Part shown: piece by piece, positions 48,247-56,904 of the stretch
How positions within the stretch are numbered: position 1 is the first letter of the stretch
Layout: each line of letters starts with the position of its first letter
Assembly: GCA_020251025.1 (NCBI GenBank)
Contig: JADCDI010000040.1
Location: forward strand, 64,714-124,716
DNA length: 60,003 bases
Source of the DNA: Rhodobacter sp.
GTDB lineage: Bacteria > Pseudomonadota > Alphaproteobacteria > Rhodobacterales > Rhodobacteraceae
Direction: 5' to 3'
Program-made: the position numbers and the translations under genes
The notes under the pieces: generated by a model
What the model was told of the DNA's origin: nothing
Database searches by the model: none
The model's input: only the letters and a program-made list of their open reading frames with translations

Positions 48247-50337
48247 ATGACCGCCACCACCGACTGGGACCCGTCCAAACCCATCCTCGAAATCGAGAAC
48301 CTCTCGATCAGCTTCTTCACGCGGCTGCGCGAGATTCCGGCGGTGATGGATTTTTCCTGCACCGTCATGCCGGGCGAGGCGATGGGTCTGGTGGGCGAAT
48401 CGGGCTGCGGCAAATCCACCGTGGCGCTGGCGGTGATGCGCTATCTGGGCAAGAACGGGCGGATCACCGGCGGGTCGATCCGCTTCAAGGGGCGTGATCT
48501 GACCACGATGGATGACGGGGCGCTGCGCCTTATCCGCGGGTCGGAAATTGCGATGATCTATCAGGAACCGATGGCATCGCTGAACCCGGCGATGCGGATC
48601 GGCGCGCAACTGGCCGAAGTGCCGATGATCCACGAGGGGATCGGCAAAGAGGCGGCCTGGAACCTGGCGCGCCAGATCGTGGCAGACGTACGCCTGCCCG
48701 ACCCGGACCGCATCCTGAAGGCCTATCCGCACCAGCTTTCGGGCGGCCAGCAGCAGCGCATCGTGATTGCGATGGCCCTGATGTCAAAACCGGCGCTGCT
48801 GATTCTGGACGAACCGACCACGGCCCTGGATGTGACGGTCGAGGCGGGGATCGTCGATCTGGTCAAGGATCTGGGGCGCAAACACGGCACCTCGATCCTG
48901 TTCATCAGCCACAATCTGGGCCTGATCCTGGATGTCTGCGACCGGCTTTGCGTGATGTATTCCGGCGAGGCGGTGGAAACCGGTGCCGTGGCAGAGGTCT
49001 TCGACCGGATGCGCCACCCCTATACCCAGGCCCTGTTCCGGTCGATCCCCCTGCCGGGGGCAGACAAGAACACCCATCCCCTGGTGTCGATTCCCGGCAA
49101 TTTCCCCTTGCCGCACGAACGCCCGCCGGGCTGCAACTTCGGGCCGCGCTGCACCTATTTCCAGGCCGGGCGCTGTGATGCGCAAAAGGTGCCGATGGTG
49201 CCGCTGGCGGGCGGCGGGCGGCACGAAACGCGCTGCCTGCGCTCTGCCGAGATCGACTGGGACAAGCCGCCGGTCGCGGCCAAGGCGGTGGCCAGGACAC
49301 CCGTGGGCGAGGTCGTGCTGAAGATGACCGACCTGCGCAAGTATTACGAGGTATCGGGCGGGCTCTTCGGCGGCAGCCTGAAAAAGGTCGTCAAGGCGAA
49401 CGAGACGCTGAGTTTCGAGGCGCGCGAAGGCGAGACCCTGGCCATCGTCGGCGAATCCGGCTGCGGCAAATCCACCTTCGCCAAGGTGCTGATGGGGCTG
49501 GAAACGGCGACCTCCGGCAAGATCATGCTGTTCGACCAGGATATTCAGGACATTCCCATCGAAAAACGCGGCACCGATACGGTGTCATCGGTGCAGATGG
49601 TGTTCCAGAACCCCTTCGACACGCTGAACCCGTCGATGACCGTGGGCCGCCAGATCATCCGGGCGCTGGAGATTTTCGGCCAGGGTGCCAATGACGCGGA
49701 ACGTCACGACCGGATGCTGGAGTTGCTTGATCTGGTGAAACTGCCGCGCGCCTTTGCCGACCGGATGCCGCGCCAGCTCTCGGGTGGCCAGAAACAGCGC
49801 GTCGGCATCGCGCGGGCCTTTGCGGGCGGTGCCAGGATTGTGGTGGCGGACGAACCGGTTTCGGCGCTGGACGTGTCCGTTCAGGCGGCGGTGACCGACC
49901 TTCTGATGGAGATCCAGCGCAAGAACCGCACGACCCTGCTGTTCATCAGCCATGACCTGTCGATCGTGCGCTATCTGAGCGACCGGGTGATGGTGATGTA
50001 CCTGGGCCATGTGGTGGAGCTGGGAACAACCGATCAGGTGTTTTCACCCCCCTACCACCCCTATACCGAGGCGCTGCTGTCGGCGGTGCCGATTGCCGAC
50101 ACGCGGGTGAAGAAAAGGCGCATCGTGCTGGAAGGTGATATTCCGTCGGCGATGAACCCGCCGCCGGGCTGCCCGTTCCAGACGCGCTGCCGCTGGAAGC
50201 GGCAGGTGCCGGGCAATCTGTGCGACACCGTGATGCCGCCAATTCGCGTGCTGACGGGTGACCACCAGATCAAATGCCACCTCCCGGACGAGGTGCTTGC
50301 AGGGATGGAGCCGGTGATCAGGGTCGCGGCGCAATAG
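48247..50337 (+). CDS. Fused dipeptide-type ABC transporter ATPase (DppD-DppF-like)
   Basis: This 696-residue protein holds two complete ABC ATPase domains. Walker A GESGCGKST appears near residues 44 and 404. Signature motifs are LSGGQQQRI and LSGGQKQRV, with Walker B regions LLILDEPTTALDVT and IVVADEPVSALDVS. Each half ends with an oligopeptide-transporter C-terminal Cys-rich domain (PPGCNFGPRCTYFQAGRC; PPGCPFQTRCRWKR). It therefore replaces separate DppD and DppF subunits. I chose the ATG at 48247, in MTATTDWDPSKPILEIENL. It converges with the lytic transglycosylase gene 20 bp on. Confidence 0.93.
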   Translation: MTATTDWDPSKPILEIENLSISFFTRLREIPAVMDFSCTVMPGEAMGLVGESGCGKSTVALAVMRYLGKNGRITGGSIRFKGRDLTTMDDGALRLIRGSEIAMIYQEPMASLNPAMRIGAQLAEVPMIHEGIGKEAAWNLARQIVADVRLPDPDRILKAYPHQLSGGQQQRIVIAMALMSKPALLILDEPTTALDVTVEAGIVDLVKDLGRKHGTSILFISHNLGLILDVCDRLCVMYSGEAVETGAVAEVFDRMRHPYTQALFRSIPLPGADKNTHPLVSIPGNFPLPHERPPGCNFGPRCTYFQAGRCDAQKVPMVPLAGGGRHETRCLRSAEIDWDKPPVAAKAVARTPVGEVVLKMTDLRKYYEVSGGLFGGSLKKVVKANETLSFEAREGETLAIVGESGCGKSTFAKVLMGLETATSGKIMLFDQDIQDIPIEKRGTDTVSSVQMVFQNPFDTLNPSMTVGRQIIRALEIFGQGANDAERHDRMLELLDLVKLPRAFADRMPRQLSGGQKQRVGIARAFAGGARIVVADEPVSALDVSVQAAVTDLLMEIQRKNRTTLLFISHDLSIVRYLSDRVMVMYLGHVVELGTTDQVFSPPYHPYTEALLSAVPIADTRVKKRRIVLEGDIPSAMNPPPGCPFQTRCRWKRQVPGNLCDTVMPPIRVLTGDHQIKCHLPDEVLAGMEPVIRVAAQ

Positions 50338-50357
50338 CGCCACAGGCTGTCCGCCGG

Positions 50358-50954
50358 TCAGCCACCCATGATCGCGGCGACGTAACCTTCCGTCTCGGGA
50401 TAGGGGGGAATACCGCCGTGTTCCTCGACAGCTTCGGGGCCGGCGTTATAGGCGGCCAGCGCCAGCTTCCAATCCCCGAATCGGTCGAACATGCGGCGCA
50501 GGTACCTGGCACCCCCGTCCAGATTTTCCTGCGGATCGTTGATATCGACGTTCAGCAGTTCCGCCGTGCCGGGCATGAGCTGGGCCAGCCCCGTGGCCCC
50601 CTTGGTGGATACCGCCACATGGTTCCAGCCGGATTCCTGTTGCACAAGGCGCAGGAACAGATCCTCGGGCACGCCATGCCTGCGGGCGGCGGCTTTTGCC
50701 AGTTCCAGATATTCGCCCTTGTACCGCCCCGCATAGCGCGGAAGACCGGCCGGGTCACCACCGGCCCGTTTCGGCTGCAACCGCACCGAGGCATCGTATT
50801 GCCTGGCCAGACGCGTATCCAGCAGCTTGGTCTGTGCCTTGAACATCTCCATCCGGCTTTGCGACGATGGCATCTGGCGCAGCCCCTCGGCACCGGCCTG
50901 CCCGAAGACCCCGGCGCAAAGCACCATCGTGACCCCGAATGTGACCCGCCGCAT
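50358..50954 (-). CDS. Periplasmic lytic transglycosylase, SLT family
   Basis: This 198-residue protein has a signal peptide (VTFGVTMVLCAGVFGQAGAE) and a transglycosylase SLT domain. The catalytic Glu is in LRLVQQESGWNHVAV, followed by STKGATGLAQLMPGTAELL, NLDGGARYLRRMFDRFGDW and LALAAYNAGPEAVEEHGGIP. It cleaves peptidoglycan glycan strands to anhydromuramyl ends. ATG at 50954 is preferred; an in-frame GTG four codons upstream is possible. It might serve cell-wall remodelling; there is no secretion cluster nearby. Confidence 0.9.
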   Translation of the reverse strand: MRRVTFGVTMVLCAGVFGQAGAEGLRQMPSSQSRMEMFKAQTKLLDTRLARQYDASVRLQPKRAGGDPAGLPRYAGRYKGEYLELAKAAARRHGVPEDLFLRLVQQESGWNHVAVSTKGATGLAQLMPGTAELLNVDINDPQENLDGGARYLRRMFDRFGDWKLALAAYNAGPEAVEEHGGIPPYPETEGYVAAIMGG

Positions 50955-51119
50955 GTCCCGCCACACCTTTCAGATTGCAGTTATACCTGAAACTGCGGCG
51001 GTTTCCAGCGGGTTGCGGCCTGCCCCCCGCATCCGGATGAACCGCCGGTTCCCGGGGGGCGCAACACCAGCCCCGCCATGGCGGCGTCGCGCAAAGGGGC
51101 CTGACAGATGCAACCCGAG

Positions 51120-51148
51120 TTGCAGGGAAACCGGCGCAGCGGTATAGG
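51120..51148 (+). promoter_or_regulatory. Likely sigma-70 promoter of ssb
   Basis: TTGCAG (51120-51125), 17-base spacer, TATAGG (51143-51148). The leader to the ssb ATG would be about 55 bases. I see no GTTC-N7-GTTC LexA box in this region. Confidence 0.55.
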
Positions 51149-51210
51149 CTTTGTTAACCATACCGGGCGAGACTGTCGGCAGACCGGTCAAGAAACACAG
51201 GGAGAGGCGC

Positions 51211-51711
51211 ATGGCGGGATCAGTAAACAAGGTCATTCTTGTGGGCAACCTTGGGCGCGACCCCGAGGTTCGTTCGTTTCAGAACGGCGGCAAGGTGGTG
51301 AACCTGCGGATCGCCACATCGGACACCTGGCGCGACAAGACCACGGGCGAACGCAAGGAGCGGACCGAGTGGCATTCGGTGGCAATCTTCAACGAAAACA
51401 TCGGAAAGGTCGCCGAGCAATACCTGCGCAAGGGATCGAAAGTCTATATCGAAGGCCAGCTGGAAACCCGCAAGTGGCAGGATCAGTCGGGTGCCGACCG
51501 CTATTCCACCGAAGTGGTGCTGCGCCCCTACAGCGGTTCGCTGACCCTGCTGGACGGACGCGAGAGCGGCAGCGGCGGCGGAGAAGAGCGTGGCGGCGGC
51601 TACGCCGAGGATCGCGGATATGGCGATGATCGCGGCAGCAGCAGCGGCGCAAGCGCACCGCGCGGCGGCGGGGGCGGCCGCAGCGACCTGGACGATGAAA
51701 TTCCGTTCTGA
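51211..51711 (+). CDS. ssb: Single-stranded DNA-binding protein
   Basis: This 166-residue protein protects single-stranded DNA in replication and repair. The OB-fold domain (about residues 1-115) begins [20 protein letters not shown] and continues with TERKEWHSV-like and [16 protein letters not shown] segments. A Gly/Ser/Arg-rich linker leads to the acidic tip DLDDEIPF, which binds partner proteins. GGAGAGG precedes the ATG at 51211. A hairpin without T-run lies at 51839-51860. Confidence 0.95.
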   Translation: MAGSVNKVILVGNLGRDPEVRSFQNGGKVVNLRIATSDTWRDKTTGERKERTEWHSVAIFNENIGKVAEQYLRKGSKVYIEGQLETRKWQDQSGADRYSTEVVLRPYSGSLTLLDGRESGSGGGEERGGGYAEDRGYGDDRGSSSGASAPRGGGGGRSDLDDEIPF

Positions 51712-51838
51712 CGCCATCCGGACCGATCCGGCCTGATGCCTTGTCCCCGGGCCGCCCGGCATGCGGCGCAACCGGCAGGGCGCTGTAACCGGCAGGACCG
51801 GCCCGGCGGATGATCGTCACGGCGGCGGGAAAATTCCT

Positions 51839-51860
51839 GCCGCGCCTTTGCAGGCGCGGC
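51839..51860. terminator. Hairpin between convergent ssb and tspO
   Basis: A perfect 8-bp stem GCCGCGCC / GGCGCGGC closes a TTTGCA loop, with AAAATT just upstream on the + strand (so T-rich after the stem on the minus strand). It may end transcripts from tspO. Confidence 0.5.
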
Positions 51861-51933
51861 GCGTCTGCCACGCAACGGCGGCCACCGGGACCGGGGCGAC
51901 CGGCGGTTTGTGGGGGGCCTGCGGGGCTGCGGT

Positions 51934-52398
51934 CTATGCCATCTCCGGATTGCGCCGCAGGACGGCGGCATTCAGCGCAGTGGCCGTGCTGACCCAGGCG
52001 ATGTAGGGCACAAACAGAAGGCCCGCGATCCAGTCGATGCGGAAAAAGGCAACCAGTGTCAGCGCGACCGCGACCCACAGCAGCGACACCACGACCAGCG
52101 CGGCCCGCATCCGGCGCAGCCCGAAGAACACCGGAGACCACAGCGCGTTCAGCGTGATCTGAACGGCCCAGAACCCCAGCGCCTGCGGCGCACGGACATC
52201 ACCCGACTGGGCAATGCGCATCGCCGCCAGCGACATGCACAGATAAAGCGTGGTCCAGGCCACAGGAAAAAGCCAGTCGGGCGGGGTCCAGTCCGGCTTG
52301 CGGATGGTCTTGTACCAGTCGCCGGGGCTGAAAAACGCACCGGTCGCCGCCGCCGCGCCGCAGGCGGCCAGATAGGTGAAGAACAGACCGTAATCCAT
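51934..52398 (-). CDS. tspO: Tryptophan-rich sensory protein TspO (CrtK)
   Basis: This 154-residue membrane protein of the TspO/MBR family has five hydrophobic segments and the typical Trp/Pro-rich loops (FFSPGDWYKTIRKPDWTPPD, LFPVAWTTLYLCM, WSPVFFGLRRM). In R. sphaeroides TspO affects tetrapyrrole intermediate traffic and photosynthesis gene expression. It is the last gene of a leftward crtI-crtB-tspO unit. Confidence 0.95.
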   Translation of the reverse strand: MDYGLFFTYLAACGAAAATGAFFSPGDWYKTIRKPDWTPPDWLFPVAWTTLYLCMSLAAMRIAQSGDVRAPQALGFWAVQITLNALWSPVFFGLRRMRAALVVVSLLWVAVALTLVAFFRIDWIAGLLFVPYIAWVSTATALNAAVLRRNPEMA

Positions 52399-52431
52399 CG
52401 AACGCCTCCGCGCAGAAAGGTCGGATGTAGC

Positions 52432-53469
52432 CTAGACCGCGCCCCGCGACAAGAATGTGCCCCGGTCCTGTCTGCGCCTGTCCTGCGCCTCCAGCTGGGC
52501 CAGGACGGACAGCAACGCCTCGGCCCGTCCATGGGCCGGCGGCGCGCATGCTGCGGCAGCGACAAGAAAGGCCGTCTCTGGCGCAGGGGCGGCGTGCAGG
52601 CGTGGCGCGCGCGGCAGCGCAACCGACGCCGCCGTCTGACCCAGCGCCAGCGCCAGCCAGCCGATCTTGGCGGCCCTGCCGGTGCGGGCGCGGCGCGTGA
52701 TGCTGTCAAAGCCGTTCCGCCGCACCGCCCGGCCGATGCCGGCATAGATGTGCCGGGCCGCGAAGATGCCCGGCCGGCAGTCCAGCGGCAGGGCGGCGAT
52801 GCCGGCCTCAGCACGGATATAAAGCCCCTCGGCCTCGGCCAGCAGGCGGCGGGTCAGGCGCGCGATCCGCAGATCGGGCATGGGATTGGCCAGAAAACGT
52901 TCCGGATCAAGGCCCTCGTCGCGCATCCAGTCACGCGGCAGATAAAGCCGCCCCGCCCGCGCATCTTCGCCCACATCGCGCGCGATGTTGGTCAGCTGCA
53001 TCGCCAGCCCCAGGTCGCAGGCCCGCGCCAGCGCATCGCCGTCGCGCAGGCGCATCAGCACGCACATCATCGCACCCACGGCGGCGGCGACACGGGCCGA
53101 ATAGTCAAGCACGCCCGACAGCGTGTCATATTGCCGCCCCGTGGCGTCCCAGGCCAGGCCTTCCAGCAGCGCCTCGGGCAGCGCGCGGGGCATGGCGAAA
53201 TCTTCCACCAGTGCCGCAAAGGCCCGGTCTTCGGGCGCGTTGCGCGGCTGGCCGCGATAGGCCAGATCCAGCCGGTCACGCAGGGTCAGAACCGCGCGGG
53301 TCTTGTCATGGCCTTCGTCCACCTCGTCATCGGCAAGCCGGCAAAAAGCATAAAGCGCCAGCGCCGGATCGCGCACGCGCGGCGGCAGCAGGCGCGAGGC
53401 GGCATGAAAGGACAGCGACCCGCTGCGGATCGCGGCGCGGCAATGCGCCATGTCGCCGGTGCCGATCAT
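52432..53469 (-). CDS. crtB: Phytoene synthase CrtB
   Basis: This 345-residue enzyme condenses two geranylgeranyl diphosphates into phytoene. The first Asp-rich motif is RLADDEVDEGHDKT and the second is NIARDVGEDARAGRLYLPRD. ALYAFCRLADDEVDE is typical of crtB. The ATG overlaps the crtI stop by ATGA. The C-terminal part is Ala-rich and ends in a basic tail. Confidence 0.95.
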   Translation of the reverse strand: MIGTGDMAHCRAAIRSGSLSFHAASRLLPPRVRDPALALYAFCRLADDEVDEGHDKTRAVLTLRDRLDLAYRGQPRNAPEDRAFAALVEDFAMPRALPEALLEGLAWDATGRQYDTLSGVLDYSARVAAAVGAMMCVLMRLRDGDALARACDLGLAMQLTNIARDVGEDARAGRLYLPRDWMRDEGLDPERFLANPMPDLRIARLTRRLLAEAEGLYIRAEAGIAALPLDCRPGIFAARHIYAGIGRAVRRNGFDSITRRARTGRAAKIGWLALALGQTAASVALPRAPRLHAAPAPETAFLVAAAACAPPAHGRAEALLSVLAQLEAQDRRRQDRGTFLSRGAV

Positions 53470-55037
53470 TCTGCGGCCAGCCTTTGTGCCACAGGGCGCG
53501 GCGGGGCCGCAGGGATCATCCGGTCCAGCACCTCGGCCGAGGCGATGACGCCGGGCAGACCGGCACCGGGATGGGTGCCCGCCCCGACCAGATAGAGGCC
53601 GGGCACCTCTTCGCTGATGTTATGCGGGCGGAACCAGGCCGATTGCAGGATGCGCGGCTCGATGGAAAACCCGGCCCCATGGGGGCTGAGATAGCGGTCA
53701 CGGAAGGTTTCCGGGGTGAAGACCAGCGATTGCGTCAGATGCCGCCCGAGGCCAGGCAGAAGCTGATCCTCAAGAACCGCCTGAACCTTCTGGCGGTACG
53801 GCTCGGCCTGTGCCTGCCAGTCCACGGCATCGCCATGGCCCAGATGCGGCACCGGCGACAGGGCGTAAAAGGTATCCCCGCCCGGCGGGGCGACGGTGGG
53901 GTCGGTGACGGCGGGACGGTGGACATAAAGGCTCATGTCATCGGCCAGCCTGCCCTTGAGGAAGATGTCGCGCAGCAACCCCCTGTAGCGCGGGCCGTTC
54001 AGGATGGTGTGATGCCCGACATCGGGCCACAGGCCGCCGGTGCCTTCGGTGCCGAAATACCACACGAACAGGCTCATCGACCAGCGCGTGCGCTTCAGCC
54101 GGGCCGGGGTCCAGCGCCTGCGCGGCCGGTTGCGCAGCAGGCGGTCATAGGTATGCCCGGCATCGGCGTTCGACACGATCAGCGGCGCGGACAGAACACG
54201 CCCGTCCGTCAGCCTTACCCCCTGCGCGCGGCCGTTGCGCACCAGGATTTCGTCCGCCTCGGCCCCCGGGATGATCCGCCCGCCCTGATCCTTGATCACC
54301 CGCGCCATCGCCGCAGCAATGGCGGCAACGCCCCCGATGGCACAGTGAACGCCGAATTCCTTTTCGAGGTGGCTGACCAGGATATACATCGACGTGACGT
54401 GAAAGGGATCGCCGCCGATGAACAGCGGATGAAAGGACAGGGCCATGCGCAGCCGTTCGTCCCTGACCCGCGACGCGGCATGGGCATAAACCGACCGGTC
54501 CGCGCGCAGCCGCGCAAAGGTCGGCAGAACCTTCAGCAGGTCCGTCAGGGCATGCATCGGACGGCGGCCCAGATCCTCGAATCCGAAGCTGTAGCGGCGT
54601 TCGCTGTCGGTCAGGAATTTCTCATAGCCCGCCGCATCCCCCGGTGAAAGGCGCGCCACCTCGGCCCGCATGGCGTCGGTGCTGCCCCGGGCGGCAAAGC
54701 GCGACCCGTCGGGCCAGCGGATTTCATAGAAGGGGTCCAGCGGGCGCAGATCAACCTCGCGGTCGAAGGTGCGCCCACACAGCGCGAACAGGTCGCGCAG
54801 GCCCTGGGGGACGGTGACAATGGTGGGGCCAAGATCAAAGCGGTGGCCACCTTGCGTGATCGAAGACCCCCGCCCCCCCGGCACATCCAGCCGGTCAATC
54901 ACCGTCACCCGGTAGCCCTTGGCACCAAGACGCATGGCTGCGGCAAGTCCGCCGATCCCGGCCCCGATCACGATGGCGGTTCCGGGCGCGGGTCCGGTCT
55001 GGTCCGGGTCGGGATCTGTCTTTTGGCCTGTCTGCAT
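53466..55037 (-). CDS. crtI: Phytoene desaturase CrtI
   Basis: This 523-residue flavoprotein desaturates phytoene, in Rhodobacter stopping at neurosporene. The FAD motif AIVIGAGIGGLAAAMRLGAK is near residue 22, followed by VIDRLDVPGGRGSSITQGGH. RMALSFHPLFIGGDPFHVTS and the C-terminal LYLVGAGTHPGAGLPGVI are typical. The ATG at 55037 is chosen; a GTG five codons earlier lies almost against the PpsR site and is less likely. A PpsR-type palindrome is 16 bases upstream. Confidence 0.95.
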   Translation of the reverse strand: MQTGQKTDPDPDQTGPAPGTAIVIGAGIGGLAAAMRLGAKGYRVTVIDRLDVPGGRGSSITQGGHRFDLGPTIVTVPQGLRDLFALCGRTFDREVDLRPLDPFYEIRWPDGSRFAARGSTDAMRAEVARLSPGDAAGYEKFLTDSERRYSFGFEDLGRRPMHALTDLLKVLPTFARLRADRSVYAHAASRVRDERLRMALSFHPLFIGGDPFHVTSMYILVSHLEKEFGVHCAIGGVAAIAAAMARVIKDQGGRIIPGAEADEILVRNGRAQGVRLTDGRVLSAPLIVSNADAGHTYDRLLRNRPRRRWTPARLKRTRWSMSLFVWYFGTEGTGGLWPDVGHHTILNGPRYRGLLRDIFLKGRLADDMSLYVHRPAVTDPTVAPPGGDTFYALSPVPHLGHGDAVDWQAQAEPYRQKVQAVLEDQLLPGLGRHLTQSLVFTPETFRDRYLSPHGAGFSIEPRILQSAWFRPHNISEEVPGLYLVGAGTHPGAGLPGVIASAEVLDRMIPAAPPRPVAQRLAAE

Positions 55038-55052
55038 GCTTTGACGATACAC

Positions 55053-55070
55053 TGTCCAGTTTCATTTACA
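55053..55070. promoter_or_regulatory. PpsR/CrtJ-type palindrome TGT-N12-ACA, crtI-proximal
   Basis: TGTCCAGTTTCATTTACA is a full TGT-N12-ACA match, the operator of the redox/light repressor PpsR (CrtJ). It lies 16 bases above the crtI start in the crtI-crtA divergent region, where R. capsulatus and R. sphaeroides also have such sites. Confidence 0.7.
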
Positions 55071-55128
55071 ATACGGGGTTTTCGGCGCGCTTTCCAGTTG
55101 CCATCGCCGCAGTGACGCGGCAATCATA

Positions 55129-55146
55129 TGTCAATTGCGGTTGACA
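55129..55146. promoter_or_regulatory. PpsR/CrtJ-type palindrome TGT-N12-ACA, crtA-proximal
   Basis: TGTCAATTGCGGTTGACA is a second full match, 76 bp from the first and 22 bases above the crtA start. It contains TTGACA on both strands, so a bound repressor would cover potential -35 elements. Paired sites allow cooperative repression. Confidence 0.72.
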
Positions 55147-55168
55147 CCCGCCTGCAGAAGGGTCGCCC

Positions 55169-55903
55169 ATGCCTTGCGCCAGCCTGTCGCTGTATCGCTT
55201 TGGCGCGCTGTCGGCGCGCGCCTGGGTGCTGGGCCAGATGGGGCTGGCGCGCTGGTCGCTGCCGCGCACGCCGGGCCTGAGGTTCTGGAAGCTGTGCGGA
55301 TCGGGCACCGGCGAAGGCTTTACCCCGGTGCCGAACACCGCCGTCTGGGCGATTCTGGCCACCTGGGACAGCGAAGCGGTGGCGCGCCAGCGCGTCGCCC
55401 ATGCGCCGGTCTACCGGCGCTGGGCGGACCATGCCGATGAAAGCTGGACCGTGTTTCTGGACCCGCTGGCGGCGCGCGGGCAATGGGGCGGTGTTGCCCC
55501 CTTCAAGGGGCTGGCAGCCTCGGGTTGCCCCTGGTCGCAGATCGGGGCCGCAGCGGGGCCGATTGCCGCGCTGACGCGCGCCTCCATCCGGCCCGCGCGG
55601 GCGCTGAAGTTCTGGGACCGTGTCCCGGATATCTCGGCCACCATCGGGCGCGATGCCAATGTGCTGTTCAAGATCGGCATCGGCGAGGTGCCCCTGATGC
55701 ATCAGGTCACCTTCAGCATCTGGCCCGATGCCGCCAGCATGGCGGCCTTTGCCCGCGCCGACGGGCCGCACGCCCGCGCGATCCGCGCCGTGCGCGAGGA
55801 AAACTGGTTCCGCGAGGAACTTTATGCCCGCTTCCGCATCCTTGGCGATGCAGGCACCTGGAACGGGCAAAATCCGCTGGCCCCGCTGGAGACTGCCGCA
55901 TGA
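55169..55903 (+). CDS. crtA: Spheroidene monooxygenase CrtA
   Basis: This 244-residue enzyme oxidises spheroidene to spheroidenone under oxygen. Recognisable segments are SLYRFGALSARAWVLGQMGL, GSGTGEGFTPVPNTAVWAIL, ALKFWDRVPDISATIGRDAN, and HQVTFSIWPDAASMAAFAR. GAAGGG precedes the ATG at 55169. It begins a rightward crtA-bchI-bchD-bchO operon; its stop overlaps the bchI start by ATGA. Its presence marks a spheroidene-type phototroph. Confidence 0.94.
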   Translation: MPCASLSLYRFGALSARAWVLGQMGLARWSLPRTPGLRFWKLCGSGTGEGFTPVPNTAVWAILATWDSEAVARQRVAHAPVYRRWADHADESWTVFLDPLAARGQWGGVAPFKGLAASGCPWSQIGAAAGPIAALTRASIRPARALKFWDRVPDISATIGRDANVLFKIGIGEVPLMHQVTFSIWPDAASMAAFARADGPHARAIRAVREENWFREELYARFRILGDAGTWNGQNPLAPLETAA

Positions 55904-56904
55904 AACAGCCCTTCCCCTTCACCGCCATCGTCGGACAGGAGGCGATGAAGCAGGCGCTGGTGCTGACCGCCATCGATCCCGGCATCGGCGGCGTTCTGGT
56001 GTTCGGCGACCGGGGCACGGGCAAGTCCACGGCCGTGCGGGCGCTGGCGGCGCTTCTGCCCGCGATCGAGGTCATCGAAGGCTGCCCGGTGAATTCGGCA
56101 CGGGCCGAAGACGTGCCGGACTGGGCCGGCCTTGGCGTGCTGCGCAAGGTCAGGCGGCCAACCCCGGTGATCGATCTGCCGCTGGGGGCAACCGAAGACC
56201 GGGTGGTGGGCGCGCTTGACATCGAACGCGCCCTGACGCGCGGCGAGAAAGCCTTTCAGCCGGGTCTGCTGGCACGGGCCAACCGGGGCTACCTTTATAT
56301 CGACGAGGTCAACCTGCTGGAAGATCACATCGTCGATCTCTTGCTGGATGTGGCGCAATCGGGCGAAAACCTGGTCGAGCGCGAAGGCCTGTCGATCCGC
56401 CATGCGGCACGCTTTGTTCTGGTCGGTTCGGGCAACCCGGAAGAGGGCGAATTGCGCCCGCAGCTTCTGGACCGCTTCGGGCTCAGCGTCGAGGTGCGCA
56501 GCCCGCAGGATGTGGCAACCCGGGTCGAGGTGATGCGGCGGCGCGATGCCTACGACACCGGCTTTGACGCCTTCATGGATGCCTGGCGCAAGAAGGATGC
56601 AAGCCTGCAGAAGAAAATCCTTGCCGCGCGCCGGAAGCTGCCGGTGCTGGCAACCCCCGACGCAGCGCTGCAAGATTGCGCTGCCCTGTGCATCGCGCTT
56701 GGGTCTGACGGGCTGCGGGGCGAGCTGACCCTGCTGCGGGCCGCACGCGCGCTGGCCGCGCTGGAAGGGGCAACGGCGGTGGACCGCAGGCATCTGAAGG
56801 CCGTGGCGCCAATGGCGCTGTCGCACCGGTTGCGGCGCGATCCGCTGGACGAGGCCGGATCGGGCAGCCGCGTGGCCCGCACCGTCGCCGAGGTTCTGCC
56901 CTGA
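55900..56904 (+). CDS. bchI: Magnesium chelatase subunit I (BchI)
   Basis: This 334-residue AAA+ ATPase drives insertion of Mg into protoporphyrin IX, the first bacteriochlorophyll-specific step, with BchD and BchH. Walker A is VFGDRGTGKSTAVRALAAL, Walker B is GYLYIDEVNLLEDHIVD, with sensor 1 in VLVGSGNPEEGELRPQLLDR. The family insertions VEREGLSIRHAARF are present. Start at 55900 overlaps crtA by ATGA. Its stop falls in CTGA, discussed for bchD. Confidence 0.96.
   Translation: MKQPFPFTAIVGQEAMKQALVLTAIDPGIGGVLVFGDRGTGKSTAVRALAALLPAIEVIEGCPVNSARAEDVPDWAGLGVLRKVRRPTPVIDLPLGATEDRVVGALDIERALTRGEKAFQPGLLARANRGYLYIDEVNLLEDHIVDLLLDVAQSGENLVEREGLSIRHAARFVLVGSGNPEEGELRPQLLDRFGLSVEVRSPQDVATRVEVMRRRDAYDTGFDAFMDAWRKKDASLQKKILAARRKLPVLATPDAALQDCAALCIALGSDGLRGELTLLRAARALAALEGATAVDRRHLKAVAPMALSHRLRRDPLDEAGSGSRVARTVAEVLP

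Noticed and set aside
50955-51210. A LexA box upstream of ssb
   Set aside because: ssb is SOS-regulated in some bacteria, but no GTTC-N7-GTTC or close variant is present here.
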